From the NCBI RefSeq assembly GCF_036250695.1, contig NZ_CP109427.1, positions 7,874,001-7,938,000 of the forward strand: a stretch of DNA of 64,000 bases, in the 5' to 3' direction. Positions 35,444-43,861 of this stretch are shown piece by piece (the stretch's first letter is position 1; each line of letters opens with the position of its first letter). Below the pieces are notes generated by a model. It did not search any database. It was not told the DNA's origin and worked only from the letters and a program-made list of their open reading frames with translations. This DNA is from Streptomyces sp. NBC_01497. GTDB taxonomy: Bacteria > Actinomycetota > Actinomycetes > Streptomycetales > Streptomycetaceae. A program made the translations under genes and the position numbers.

Positions 35444-36451
35444 GTGGCCAAGACACCTTCCGATGCCTCTGACGCCACTCCGTCAGCCGCCGACCGGGTG
35501 CGTGAGGAGCTTTCGAAGTTCCTCACGTCGCAGGTGGAGCATCTCGCGGAAAAAGCAGGCAGCAAGCTGACGGACCTCACGGGGCAACTGACCGGCATCT
35601 CGGAGAACGGCGGGGCGCTGCCCAAGATCGCTTCACGCCTGCTCAAGGGCGAGTCGCCGGTGAAGGCCATCGTTTCCGAAAAGGCGAAGGACGCCAAGGA
35701 CAACGTCATGGGCAAGGTCAAAGAGGCCTTCGGCGGCGGCTCCGGAGGTGGCGGCAGCGCGGGGAAGAACAAGGTGACCAGTGTCATCGAGGTCCTTGAT
35801 ATCGGGCTGCCGCTCCGCACGGTCTACGACCACTGGACCGCGTACGACAAGTTCAACGAGTTCACCAAAGGCGTGAGCCAGGTGTCGCCGAGCGACGAGG
35901 TGGAAAGCGACTGGAAGGTGAAGATCGCCTTCTCGAACCGCAGCTTCAAGGCGACCGTCCAGGAGCAAGTACCGGACGAACGCATCGTCTGGACGTCGGA
36001 GGGTTCCAAGGGCAGCACCCGCGGGGTGGTCAGCTTTCACGAGTTGGCGCCCGCCCTGACGCGTGTCGTCCTGGTCATCGAGTACTACCCGTCGGGCTTC
36101 TTCGAGAAGACGGGCAATCTCTGGCGGGCACAAGGCCGCCGCATGCGCCTGGACTTCAAGCATTTCCAGCGCTACGTCACCTTCACCGACGAAGAGCCCG
36201 AGGCGTGGCGCGGTGAGATCCGCGACGGGGAAGTCGTACGCACGCACGAAGAAGTGACCGAAGAGGAAGAAGCGGCCCAAGAGGACGACGGTTACGACGA
36301 GGACGAGGACGAGGACGACGAGGACGGCGCATACGAGGACGGCGAGGAAGAGGATGAGGATGCAGATGGTGACGACGATGAATATGACGATGACGACGAC
36401 GATGAGGAAGATGACGACGAGGACGAGCTCGCCGACGAGAAAAAGGGGTGA
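35444..36451 (+). CDS. gvpZ: Gas vesicle cluster protein GvpZ, SRPBCC domain with poly-acidic tail
   Basis: The protein has 335 residues from GTG 35444. An N-terminal helical region with a glycine hinge (GGGSGGGGSAG) precedes an SRPBCC (polyketide cyclase/dehydrase-like) domain of about 140 residues (SVIEVLDIGLPLRTVYDHW). The last 60 or so residues are almost purely Asp and Glu. SRPBCC folds bind lipophilic ligands. The acidic tail might bind cations or basic Gvp tails such as that of GvpA (inference). Confidence 0.88.
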   Translation: MAKTPSDASDATPSAADRVREELSKFLTSQVEHLAEKAGSKLTDLTGQLTGISENGGALPKIASRLLKGESPVKAIVSEKAKDAKDNVMGKVKEAFGGGSGGGGSAGKNKVTSVIEVLDIGLPLRTVYDHWTAYDKFNEFTKGVSQVSPSDEVESDWKVKIAFSNRSFKATVQEQVPDERIVWTSEGSKGSTRGVVSFHELAPALTRVVLVIEYYPSGFFEKTGNLWRAQGRRMRLDFKHFQRYVTFTDEEPEAWRGEIRDGEVVRTHEEVTEEEEAAQEDDGYDEDEDEDDEDGAYEDGEEEDEDADGDDDEYDDDDDDEEDDDEDELADEKKG

Positions 36452-36459
36452 GGAACCCC

Positions 36460-36831
36460 GTGACTGAGGTCGACTTCAGACAGCAGGGCGAGACCTTTGT
36501 CTCGGGGCCCAACGCGGCCAACCTCGCCGACATTCTCGAACGGGTCCTCGACAAAGGCATCGTGATCGCCGGAGACATCAAAATCGACCTGCTCGACATC
36601 GAGTTGCTGACCATCCGGCTGCGTCTGTTCGTCTCGTCGGTGGACACCGCGAAGAAGGCCGGTATCGACTGGTGGGAGACCGACCCGGCCCTGAGCTCAC
36701 GCGCTGCCCGCAGCGCACTCCAGGACGAGAACCTTGAGCTGCGCGCGCGCCTCGCGGCTCTCGAATCGAACCTCGGTGAGGCGCACAGCTCACCCCCTGG
36801 CACGAGAACCGGAGAGGGGGAGGGGGCATGA
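36460..36831 (+). CDS. gvpJ: Gas vesicle protein GvpJ (GvpA family)
   Basis: This 123-residue protein has the GvpA/J core ANLADILERVLDKGIVIAGD and IELLTIRLRLFVSSVDTA, then a helical C-terminus. GTG 36460 has GTGAGGA five bases upstream; GTG 36448 would overlap gvpZ by GTGA and is also possible. GvpJ is a minor wall protein that initiates or tips the vesicle. Confidence 0.88.
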   Translation: MTEVDFRQQGETFVSGPNAANLADILERVLDKGIVIAGDIKIDLLDIELLTIRLRLFVSSVDTAKKAGIDWWETDPALSSRAARSALQDENLELRARLAALESNLGEAHSSPPGTRTGEGEGA

Positions 36832-37637
36832 GCCGGCAGCCCGACCGCGGCCAGGGCCCGGACTCCGGTGCGACCTACGTTTTCGCGGTCTGCGGCCGTA
36901 TCGCCCCCTCCGCCCTGACAGCCCTGCCGGGGCTCGCTGAGAACAGTCCGGTCCGCGCCCTGCCGTTCGGTGATCTCACAGCCGTCGTGCAGCACGTCGA
37001 CGCCGCCGAATTCACCGAAGAAGCCTGGCAGGAACGCCTCCTGGACGAGCGGGAACTCGAACGGTGTGCTCGCGCCCATCATCAGGTGGTGTCCGCTGCC
37101 GCCGCCTGCGGTCCGACGGTTCCCCTCGCACTGGCCACGCTCTACCGCACGGACGAGCGGGCCTGCTCGGCGCTCCAGCAGGACATCGAACGCTTCCGGA
37201 ATGCCCTGCGGCGCATCGACGGGCGTGTCGAGCTGGGAGTGAAGGTCTATGCACCGACCGCGGTCCCACCACGCGCCGAGCCGCCCCGCACGCCGGGGAT
37301 CCGCGACACGCCCGCCCCCGGCGCGGGCCGCGCCTACCTGGAACGCAAACGGGGCCTCCATCAGGAGCGGGAGCAGTGTCACACCGACGCTCTTCGCACC
37401 GCCGACACAGTAGACAGCGCCCTGCTCGTGCTGGCGGCCGCCGGCCGCCGACTGCGGGCACACGGCCAGAAAACATCAGAGGCGCGAGGCGTGCAGGTGC
37501 TCAACGCGACCTATCTGGTCGAGGCGGACCGGGCCGGTGAGTTCGGTGAGGCTGTGCGTTCGCTTCAAGGCCGGACCGGAGCGTCCATCGAGATGACCGG
37601 CCCGTGGGTGCCCTACTCCTTCGCCGGGGAGGTGTGA
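36828..37637 (+). CDS. gvpL: Gas vesicle accessory protein GvpL (GvpF/L family)
   Basis: The protein has 269 residues and overlaps gvpJ by ATGA. The TYVFAVCGRI start, a VPLALATLYRTDE segment and the closing VLNATYLVEAD and GPWVPYSFAGE follow the GvpF/L pattern, with a long charged insert (residues about 150-190). It is an accessory nucleation protein. Confidence 0.9.
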   Translation: MSRQPDRGQGPDSGATYVFAVCGRIAPSALTALPGLAENSPVRALPFGDLTAVVQHVDAAEFTEEAWQERLLDERELERCARAHHQVVSAAAACGPTVPLALATLYRTDERACSALQQDIERFRNALRRIDGRVELGVKVYAPTAVPPRAEPPRTPGIRDTPAPGAGRAYLERKRGLHQEREQCHTDALRTADTVDSALLVLAAAGRRLRAHGQKTSEARGVQVLNATYLVEADRAGEFGEAVRSLQGRTGASIEMTGPWVPYSFAGEV

Positions 37638-37640
37638 GGC

Positions 37641-37871
37641 ATGGTGGCCAGTCACCTCGTGCCGTGGGAAACCCCCGAGCCGCTGTCGGGCCCCATCGGA
37701 GTCCCCCTCGTCGACCTGCTGGATCGGGTCCTGACGACCGGTGTGGTGATCAGCGGTGATCTTGTCATCGCCATCGCCGACGTCCCGCTGGTCCGGCTGT
37801 CCCTGCACGCCCTCCTGTCGTCGGTGAACGAACGGGTACCCGCTCCCTGGGCGGACGGAGGTCCCCTGTGA
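37641..37871 (+). CDS. gvpS: Gas vesicle protein GvpS (GvpA family)
   Basis: This 76-residue small GvpA-family protein has the core VPLVDLLDRVLTTGVVISGD and IADVPLVRLSLHALLSSV. It is the third GvpA-type protein of the cluster, overlaps gvpK by four bases, and is probably a minor wall component. Confidence 0.9.
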   Translation: MVASHLVPWETPEPLSGPIGVPLVDLLDRVLTTGVVISGDLVIAIADVPLVRLSLHALLSSVNERVPAPWADGGPL

Positions 37872-38146
37872 CGGATACACGTTTCGATGTGGACCGCGAC
37901 CAGATGGGCCGTGACCTGGTCTCCCTGGTCCTCACCGTGGTGGAACTCCTGCGGCAGCTGATGGAACGACAAGCGATCCGCCGCGTGGAGCTGGGTGATC
38001 TCGGTGAGGAGCAGGTCGAGCGGATCGGTACGACACTCCTGCTGCTCGACGAGCGCATGCACGAACTGTGCGAGCAACACGGGCTCACCGTCGCCGACCT
38101 CAACCTGGACCTCGGCCCCCTGGGATCCCTGCTGCCACGCGACTGA
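37868..38146 (+). CDS. gvpK: Gas vesicle protein GvpK
   Basis: This 92-residue protein starts at GTG 37868 overlapping gvpS. LVSLVLTVVELLRQLMERQAIRR and LNLDLGPLGSLL are GvpK hallmarks. It is an essential assembly factor elsewhere and the last gene of the cluster here. Confidence 0.93.
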   Translation: MTDTRFDVDRDQMGRDLVSLVLTVVELLRQLMERQAIRRVELGDLGEEQVERIGTTLLLLDERMHELCEQHGLTVADLNLDLGPLGSLLPRD

Positions 38147-38320
38147 CGCCCGAGCCGGAGCCGCGCACCCGGCGCGAGCCCGCGCCGGTCCTCCCACCGG
38201 ATCGTCGGGTCCCCACGCGTCGGGTCCGTCCGACGAGCCCCGTCGGTGACAGGCGCGGGACCGGGTGGCCGTGCTGCCCGGACGGAGGGGCGGGGCCGGC
38301 GGCATGGGTGGCGGACGCGA

Positions 38321-38579
38321 TGCACACGGTAGCCGCGCTCGCCTGGCTGTTGTTGACGTTCGCCTACGTGGCACAGAGTCGGCGGCGGCGCGGGACGCTC
38401 CGCGGGGACGTCGAGAATCTTGTGACTGCTCCGCTGACCTCCTGTTTTCCGGTCATCTGTCTTCCGCTGGTTCCCACCTCGGCATCGACGCCCATACGGC
38501 GGCCGAGTGGGCCTGCGCGGTGTTCGTCGCCGCCTGGGTGCTGATCGTCGCCTATCGGGGGCGAAGGCCGGGGACGTGA
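38321..38579 (+). pseudogene. Possible frameshifted two-helix membrane protein
   Basis: A hydrophobic helix (AALAWLLLTFAYVA, starting ATG 38321) and a second one (ACAVFVAAWVLIVAYR, ending at TGA 38579) lie in two frames with no stop between them if a shift occurs near 38420-38450. It could be one small broken gene after gvpK, two unrelated short ORFs or chance. The rest of 38147-38645 shows nothing. Confidence 0.3.
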
Positions 38580-38645
38580 CCAGGGCACCCGCTTCTTGCG
38601 TGCTGGGCCCGGGCTTCGAGTGCCGGGCCGTGCGGTGCGGGGGTC

Positions 38646-39425
38646 TCAGCCCAGTCGGGCGAGGAGACGCACGGGGATGTGCCGCAGGACGACAGCAAGA
38701 GGCCTCCACGGCCATGGCGGGATGATGGCCGTGGCCCGTTCGGCGTTGATGGCTTTCATCATGGCATCCACTCCTTTCCGCGTGGAGACGATGAGCGGCG
38801 GCCTTTTGTCCGCGTCGGTCATCTCGGATTCGATGAATCCGGGCAGGAGGGTGGTCACCGCGATCGGGGTGTCGAACAGGCCCGCCCGGATGCCTTCGGC
38901 CAGGGTGGCGGCTCCCGCCTTGCTCGCCGAATAGGCGGTCAGACCCGGCAGGCCGCGCAGCGCGCCCACCGAGGAGACCATGACCAGATGGCCGGAACGT
39001 TGGGCGCGCATGATCCGCAGGGCCGCTTCGCACTGGGTGAGCGCGGCGTTGAGATTGGTGGCCAGTATCTGCTGGTTGAGAGCGAAATCGCCGGTGCCGA
39101 TGCAGGCGACTCGGCTGACGCCTGCGTTGACGATGACCCGGTCCAGCCCGCCCAGTGCGGCGGTGAGCTCGTCGAAGACGGCGAAGACCTGCTGGTGGTC
39201 GGTGACGTCGAGTCGGCGGGTCTCGACCCGGATCGTGGGGTGCTGGGCGGGCAGTTCCTCACGTAGCGCGTGGAGCCGGTCGGTGCGGCGGGCGCACAGC
39301 GCCAGGTTGCGTCCCTGCGCGGCGTGGCGGCGGGCCAGTTCGGCGCCGAGCCCGGAACTGGCCCCGGTGATCAGCACGTTGCGGCGGGGCGGTGGTGCCG
39401 ACCGTTTGATCGTGAGGCGCTTCAC
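38646..39425 (-). CDS. Classical short-chain dehydrogenase/reductase
   Basis: This 259-residue protein starts at GTG 39425. The cofactor motif is TGASSGLG, the active site has VMVSSVGAL and YSASK, and NAGVS is the conserved strand motif. The C-terminal 40 residues (PPWPWRPLAVVLRHIPVRLL) are hydrophobic and basic, suggesting membrane contact. The substrate is not predictable. It is on the same strand as the DsbA-like gene 150 bases upstream. Confidence 0.9.
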   Translation of the reverse strand: MKRLTIKRSAPPPRRNVLITGASSGLGAELARRHAAQGRNLALCARRTDRLHALREELPAQHPTIRVETRRLDVTDHQQVFAVFDELTAALGGLDRVIVNAGVSRVACIGTGDFALNQQILATNLNAALTQCEAALRIMRAQRSGHLVMVSSVGALRGLPGLTAYSASKAGAATLAEGIRAGLFDTPIAVTTLLPGFIESEMTDADKRPPLIVSTRKGVDAMMKAINAERATAIIPPWPWRPLAVVLRHIPVRLLARLG

Positions 39426-39576
39426 GGTGTGCCCGCCCGCGGGAGCAGGCCGAGGGCGAGGAGGCTCTCGGCTCCGGCGTCCCCCGCTTCCTCACCGCGG
39501 TGTGCCATCCGGCCGACCACGGTGCGGGGCGTGTCTGGCATGAGGGGGCCTTTGCTCGGCCGGCGGGGCGGCTCGG

Positions 39577-40194
39577 CTACCGGCGTGGTGGCCAGGTCTC
39601 GAAGAACGTCCGGGGACGCAGCCCGGACACTCGCTCGGCTCCGACGAGCCAAGTGGGGGTAGAGGCGACACCTTTCTCCCAGCCGAGAACCTCCGAGCCT
39701 GCCAGCGCGGCGCTCGCGGATCCCGACGCCAGCGCCGCACGCAGGTCCTCCGCGTCGCCGCCGGTCCCGTCGGCCAGCGTGAGGAGCAACTCCTCGGACT
39801 CGATGTCCCGGCCGTTGCCGAAGTAGGCCGCGAACACCGAGGAGGCGAAAGGTTCGGCGGCCTCGGGCTCCGACTCGCGGAGCCACGCGTACGCGGCGAG
39901 CGCGGGACGCGAGTACGGGATGCGGTCCGACCAGCGCAGAGGGAGCCCGGCCGCCTCGGCCTCCTGGGCGAGCAACACGTACGTGGGCCCCTGACGCGGA
40001 CCCGCGGGCGTGCCTCCGGGGCCGATCTCGGGGTGGATCTCCAGCGGGTGCCCCACGACATTGATCCCACGCTCGCGCAGGATCCGGTTGCGGTCCTGGC
40101 CGATGTAGCAGTAGGGGCAGAGGAAGTCGAACCAGTGGTCGGCGGTCACGACGCGTGACGGGGAGCCGGCAACGGTCTCGGCGTGGATGGACAT
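39577..40194 (-). CDS. DsbA-family (FrnE-like) thiol oxidoreductase
   Basis: This 205-residue cytoplasmic protein has the thioredoxin-fold active site Cys26-Pro-Tyr-Cys29 (DFLCPYCYIG) and the cis-proline STPTWLV. The long helical insert is typical of FrnE/2-hydroxychromene isomerase-like DsbA proteins. These act as cytoplasmic disulfide isomerases in stress or as polyketide tailoring proteins. A sigma-B-like promoter upstream favours stress. Confidence 0.85.
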   Translation of the reverse strand: MSIHAETVAGSPSRVVTADHWFDFLCPYCYIGQDRNRILRERGINVVGHPLEIHPEIGPGGTPAGPRQGPTYVLLAQEAEAAGLPLRWSDRIPYSRPALAAYAWLRESEPEAAEPFASSVFAAYFGNGRDIESEELLLTLADGTGGDAEDLRAALASGSASAALAGSEVLGWEKGVASTPTWLVGAERVSGLRPRTFFETWPPRR

Positions 40195-40379
40195 CCCGTC
40201 TCCTCACGCGAACTCATCGAGCGGTTCCCGGCCCGGTTCGTCCAGCAAACTGTGAACGAACGCGCCGGATCCTGAAGGCCGGAGGTGGCACGCGAACCGG
40301 CTCCCCACCGGTCCATCGCGTGCGGGGACGGACGACCGGGAGGGCAGGCGCGACTACCAGGCTTTCCGCAAACCAGGCT

Positions 40380-40403
40380 ATACCCGGCGCGCCCTGGGAA
40401 CGC
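40380..40403 (-). promoter_or_regulatory. Sigma-B-like promoter candidate for the DsbA-family gene
   Basis: Read on the minus strand, GCGT, 14 bases and GGGTAT match the same consensus as the catalase promoter. It lies about 185 bases upstream of the start at 40194. Confidence 0.4.
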
Positions 40404-41010
40404 GTTGCCGGTAGCCCTCTCGCCCTCACGCCACGGAGGGTGACATCGACGGTGGAGGGCTTGTCGGCGCCCGTGCAGAAGATCCCGCTGCGGTGCGGGG
40501 GATGAGGGCCTTCCCCTTGACGAACTTCGTCGTCACATCGTCATCATGTGCACGTCCAGTGACAGCCGGGCGGCATCGAGCCGTGGAACGGCTTCGCATG
40601 CGCCCCCGAGCGCACGCGCCCCCGAGCCACCCCCCACCGTGTCGCGGTGGCGGGGTCACGACCCCGTCGAGGTGGACGCTGTTGCCGGGCCGCTGTCACG
40701 GTCAACTGCCGTGCCGTGTCCCGTCCGGGAACAAGGGTAGGACCTCCGACTGGCATGGCCGCGTCGATGCCGGAGTCACCGGCCCTGACGACGTCCCTCG
40801 CCGACGGGAACGGCCCGAGGCAGCGTTCTGTCAGGGCGTCGGCGATCCCCTGGAAGGTGGAGTGCGCGACCGCCGTGCCGGTTCCGCGCTCCCGGCGCAA
40901 ACGGGCCGAGTTTTTACGGCTGTTGGACGCCTGGCGCCGGGCTGGTCAACCATGATGAACACCGGCGCCGTCTTTCAGGCGGCACCGGTTGTTCGAGGAG
41001 GGGAGCCCTC
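40404..41010. other. Intergenic region, no supported gene
   Basis: Open frames on both strands (for example minus 40900-40544) have no recognisable domain. GGAGGGGAG at about 40998-41006 is the ribosome-binding site of the next gene. Confidence 0.4.
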
Positions 41011-42336
41011 ATGCGGGTAGTGACGTCAGACAGCTCGTCGCCCGGCGACCGCGGCGCCTCGGCGGTCGACACCGAGGCCGACGTGATCGTGGTCGGCGCC
41101 GGTCCCGCCGGCTCGTCCGCCGCGTACCACCTCGCCGCATCGGGCGTCGACGTCCTTGTCCTGGAGAAGTCGCACTTCCCCAGGGAGAAGGTCTGCGGCG
41201 ACGGGCTCACGCCACGGGCCGTCCGTCAGCTCATCCGCATGGGCATCGACATCGACCAGCCCGGCTGGATGCGTTCGCGCGGCATGCGCTGGATGACCGG
41301 CGAACGCCGGATCCAGATCGACTGGCCGGACCTCGGCCGCTACCCGAGCTTCGGCCTCTCCCGCAGCCGACACGACTTCGACGATCTCCTCGCCCGCCAC
41401 GCCGTCGCAGCCGGAGCCCGCCTCCTCACCGGTATGAAGGCCACCGGTCCCGTCACCGACCGCGGGGGCCGCGTCACGGGTGTCACCGCGGTCAACGACA
41501 AGGGAGAATCCGCCGTCCACCGAGCTCCGATCGTCATCGCGGCCGACGGGGCGTCCGCACGCCTGGCGCTGGCCATGGGACTGGAGCGGGACAACAAGCG
41601 GCAGATCGCCACGGCGGCCCGCCGCTACTACCGCAGTCCGACGAAGTCACCGGGGGACTACCTGGAGCTGTGGGCCGATGTCCGTCTGCCGAGGAGTGAG
41701 CAGTACCTGCCCGGATACGGCTGGATCTTCCCCATGGGCGACGGCCGGGTCAACGTCGGCCTGGGAAGCGTGGCCCACCGGCGGTACGGCCGGCCCGACC
41801 TCAAGACCACCCTCGATCAGTGGCTCGCCCGCACCCCTGACTCCTGGGGACTGCGCGAAGGGAACGCTGAGGGGCCACTGCGCAGCGCGGCACTGCCCAT
41901 GGGCTTCAACCGGCATCCGCTCTACGCCCGCGGTGTGCTTCTGGTGGGTGACTCCGGCGGGATGGTCAGCCCCTGGAACGGTGAAGGCATCGGCCAGGCC
42001 CTGGAGGCCGGCGAGGTCGCCGCCGAGACCGTGGCGCTCGCCCTGGCGCGCCCCGCGGGACCCGGGCGAGAGCGTGTACTGCGTCTCTACCCTGCTGAGA
42101 TGAACCGGCGATGGGGCCGCTACTACCGCCTCGGCAACCTCACCCTGGACGTCCTGCTCAGCCGGTCCGGCTTCCACTCCGTACTCAACCATCGCGTCAT
42201 GGACTTCCCCTTCGTGTCCCACACACTCGCCCGGCTGCTCGCCAACCTCACCGACGAGCCCTCACGCGACGCGATCGACCACCTCGTGAACGGCATGGTC
42301 CGTCTCGTGCCCACGCCTTCCGTGCGCCGCCGCTGA
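41011..42336 (+). CDS. Geranylgeranyl-reductase-family FAD oxidoreductase
   Basis: The protein has 441 residues from ATG 41011 behind GGAGGGGAG. FAD is bound by the N-terminal VIVVGAGPAGSSAAYHLA and by LLVGDSGGMVSPWNGEGIGQA, the GD motif of this family, and PREKVCGDGLTPRA is the family signature. Members saturate isoprenoid double bonds, for example the menaquinone side chain (MenJ) or archaeal lipids. Electron donor and partner genes are not adjacent. It belongs to the actinobacterial branch often annotated menaquinone reductase. Confidence 0.88.
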   Translation: MRVVTSDSSSPGDRGASAVDTEADVIVVGAGPAGSSAAYHLAASGVDVLVLEKSHFPREKVCGDGLTPRAVRQLIRMGIDIDQPGWMRSRGMRWMTGERRIQIDWPDLGRYPSFGLSRSRHDFDDLLARHAVAAGARLLTGMKATGPVTDRGGRVTGVTAVNDKGESAVHRAPIVIAADGASARLALAMGLERDNKRQIATAARRYYRSPTKSPGDYLELWADVRLPRSEQYLPGYGWIFPMGDGRVNVGLGSVAHRRYGRPDLKTTLDQWLARTPDSWGLREGNAEGPLRSAALPMGFNRHPLYARGVLLVGDSGGMVSPWNGEGIGQALEAGEVAAETVALALARPAGPGRERVLRLYPAEMNRRWGRYYRLGNLTLDVLLSRSGFHSVLNHRVMDFPFVSHTLARLLANLTDEPSRDAIDHLVNGMVRLVPTPSVRRR

Positions 42337-42495
42337 GTCGCGGGGGGCGCCGCCGGCTGGGTCGTCACGCGCGTCACGCCCTACCTGGAGCTCGACGCCA
42401 TCTCGTCGGGTGCAGGCCCCGGTGAGGTCACCGCGCCACTCGGGACACATGCGGTTCCACCAGCGGGTCTTACGGTCCTTGCCGCGTCTGACGTG

Positions 42496-43017
42496 CTAAA
42501 GCGACGGAGGCACGGGGGATACGAACTTGCCGGGTACGGCGTGCCTCAGATCGGTCACTTTTCCCGTCTCCATGAGCTGCTTCAACCGGTTGAGATTTGC
42601 CGCGATCTCGTCGGCGGGAGGCTTGCCGATCAAAGACAGTCCTGCCTGGGCGAATTTCCCCAGGGGGAGTGTCATGACTTCGCGCACCTTTGTCCCGTCG
42701 GCTCGGTCCTCCGGGGTGAAAGATATGTCCCAGATCGTTTGGAGGCCGCGAGGCGAAGCCGTTCGGTAACGAATCGAAGCGTTCTCTCGCTCTTCGACCA
42801 CCTCGACGGTCCAGTGGATTCGGACGCGCATGGGTCCCTGTATCGTCCACCGCGATGTCGCGTCCCCTGTCGGTTCGACGGACATCACGTCACCCAGGAA
42901 GAGGGGGAGGTTCCGGAAATCCCTGTAGAATGCGAAGATCGGTGCCACAGGACGATCGATCGTCGCAGTGGATTCGATTTCATTGCTCCGTTGTCCTGCG
43001 GACGGTCGTTCGGACAT
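42496..43017 (-). CDS. SRPBCC (polyketide cyclase/dehydrase-like) protein
   Basis: This 173-residue protein starts at ATG 43017 with AAGGA upstream. NEIESTATIDRPVAPIFAFYRDF and NLPLFLGDVMSVEP are typical of the SRPBCC lipid/aromatic-binding fold. An EVMTLPLGKFAQAGLSLIGKPPADEI tail follows. Base composition is clearly less GC-rich than the neighbours (AGA, TCG, AAA codons), which suggests recent acquisition. Function unknown. Confidence 0.8.
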   Translation of the reverse strand: MSERPSAGQRSNEIESTATIDRPVAPIFAFYRDFRNLPLFLGDVMSVEPTGDATSRWTIQGPMRVRIHWTVEVVEERENASIRYRTASPRGLQTIWDISFTPEDRADGTKVREVMTLPLGKFAQAGLSLIGKPPADEIAANLNRLKQLMETGKVTDLRHAVPGKFVSPVPPSL

Positions 43018-43861
43018 GGTGATTCCTTTTTTCTCTTGGTGGCCGGGGCAGTCCCCGACCTTCAAGGTCAAGGGCCGGGATTTCCCTTGATGGTGCGTCG
43101 CCGGCAATCGACGCGGTGGCAAAGGATGATGGTCCAGGGTTCGGTGGAGAATTCATGACCCATCGAGCCGCCCAGGAAATGTCCGGATTGTGCTTCGTGT
43201 GCGGATGCGACAGCCGGGCGGCATTGCTCAGAATCCTGCCTTGCCCACGTCCTCTGAGGCTACTCTCCACAGGGATGGGGTGCAGGCCCCGACGGGGACG
43301 TCGAATCGGGGCCACCTGGCCACCCACCACATCGTGTTTCACACAGTGTCCTGTGGATTGTCTGGACCGACGGCCCGGGCGGCCCGCGCACGGTTGGTCC
43401 GAGCGAGTCGGCCTGGTGATGGCGGGATGTCCGATCCGGACACGGCCTGCAGTGAAAAGGCCCTCTCGGATGTGCCGACAATGTGTCGACAATTCATCGT
43501 GCCGATAATTTATACGCCGAAATCGACCGGAGCGCAGGACATGGCGAACGGCAACCGTCCCCCGGCGATTCGCCTCAGGTGGGTCGAGCCGTCAAAAGGG
43601 ACGAGTTGGAGTGGTGCCTTCTGGCGGCGGAGGGTGACTTTGAGGGCCAGGAAGATGCCGCTACGCGGGCAGAAGCGACCGAAATTGTCCTGACGGGACG
43701 GTTCAGGCGCAGGCTCTAAGAGGCGTCCGCGCATGGCGGTCGTCCGGGGATCATCAGGTGATGCCGGAGGCGCCCGGGTCGACGTCGAAGCTGGTGGGTG
43801 CTCCATTTCGTGGAGGTTCTCAACAGGGGCGCCGCTGCTGTTGGCCGCGGTCCGGTGAGAC
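43018..43861. other. 840-base lower-GC region without a supported gene
   Basis: No reading frame is convincing. It contains the operator-like inverted repeat TGTCCG-ATC-CGGACA at 43428-43442 and three direct repeats at 43473-43509 in an AT-rich patch (ATAATTTATA). Confidence 0.45.
43473..43509. repeat. Three direct repeats TGYCGAYAAT
   Basis: Copies start at 43473, 43484 and 43500, so the first two are 11 bp apart, one helical turn. They overlap the AT-rich patch about 370 bases upstream of the sensor phosphatase gene and may be a regulator-binding array. Confidence 0.55.

Noticed and set aside
33861..37637. Two GvpF/L genes considered as a duplication error
   Set aside because: Their sequences differ throughout and the F and L positions match the standard cluster order.
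40544..40900. Minus-strand ORF with a stretch resembling transposase-like text (GIADALTERCL)
   Set aside because: The similarity is too short, and no catalytic motif or terminal repeats were seen.
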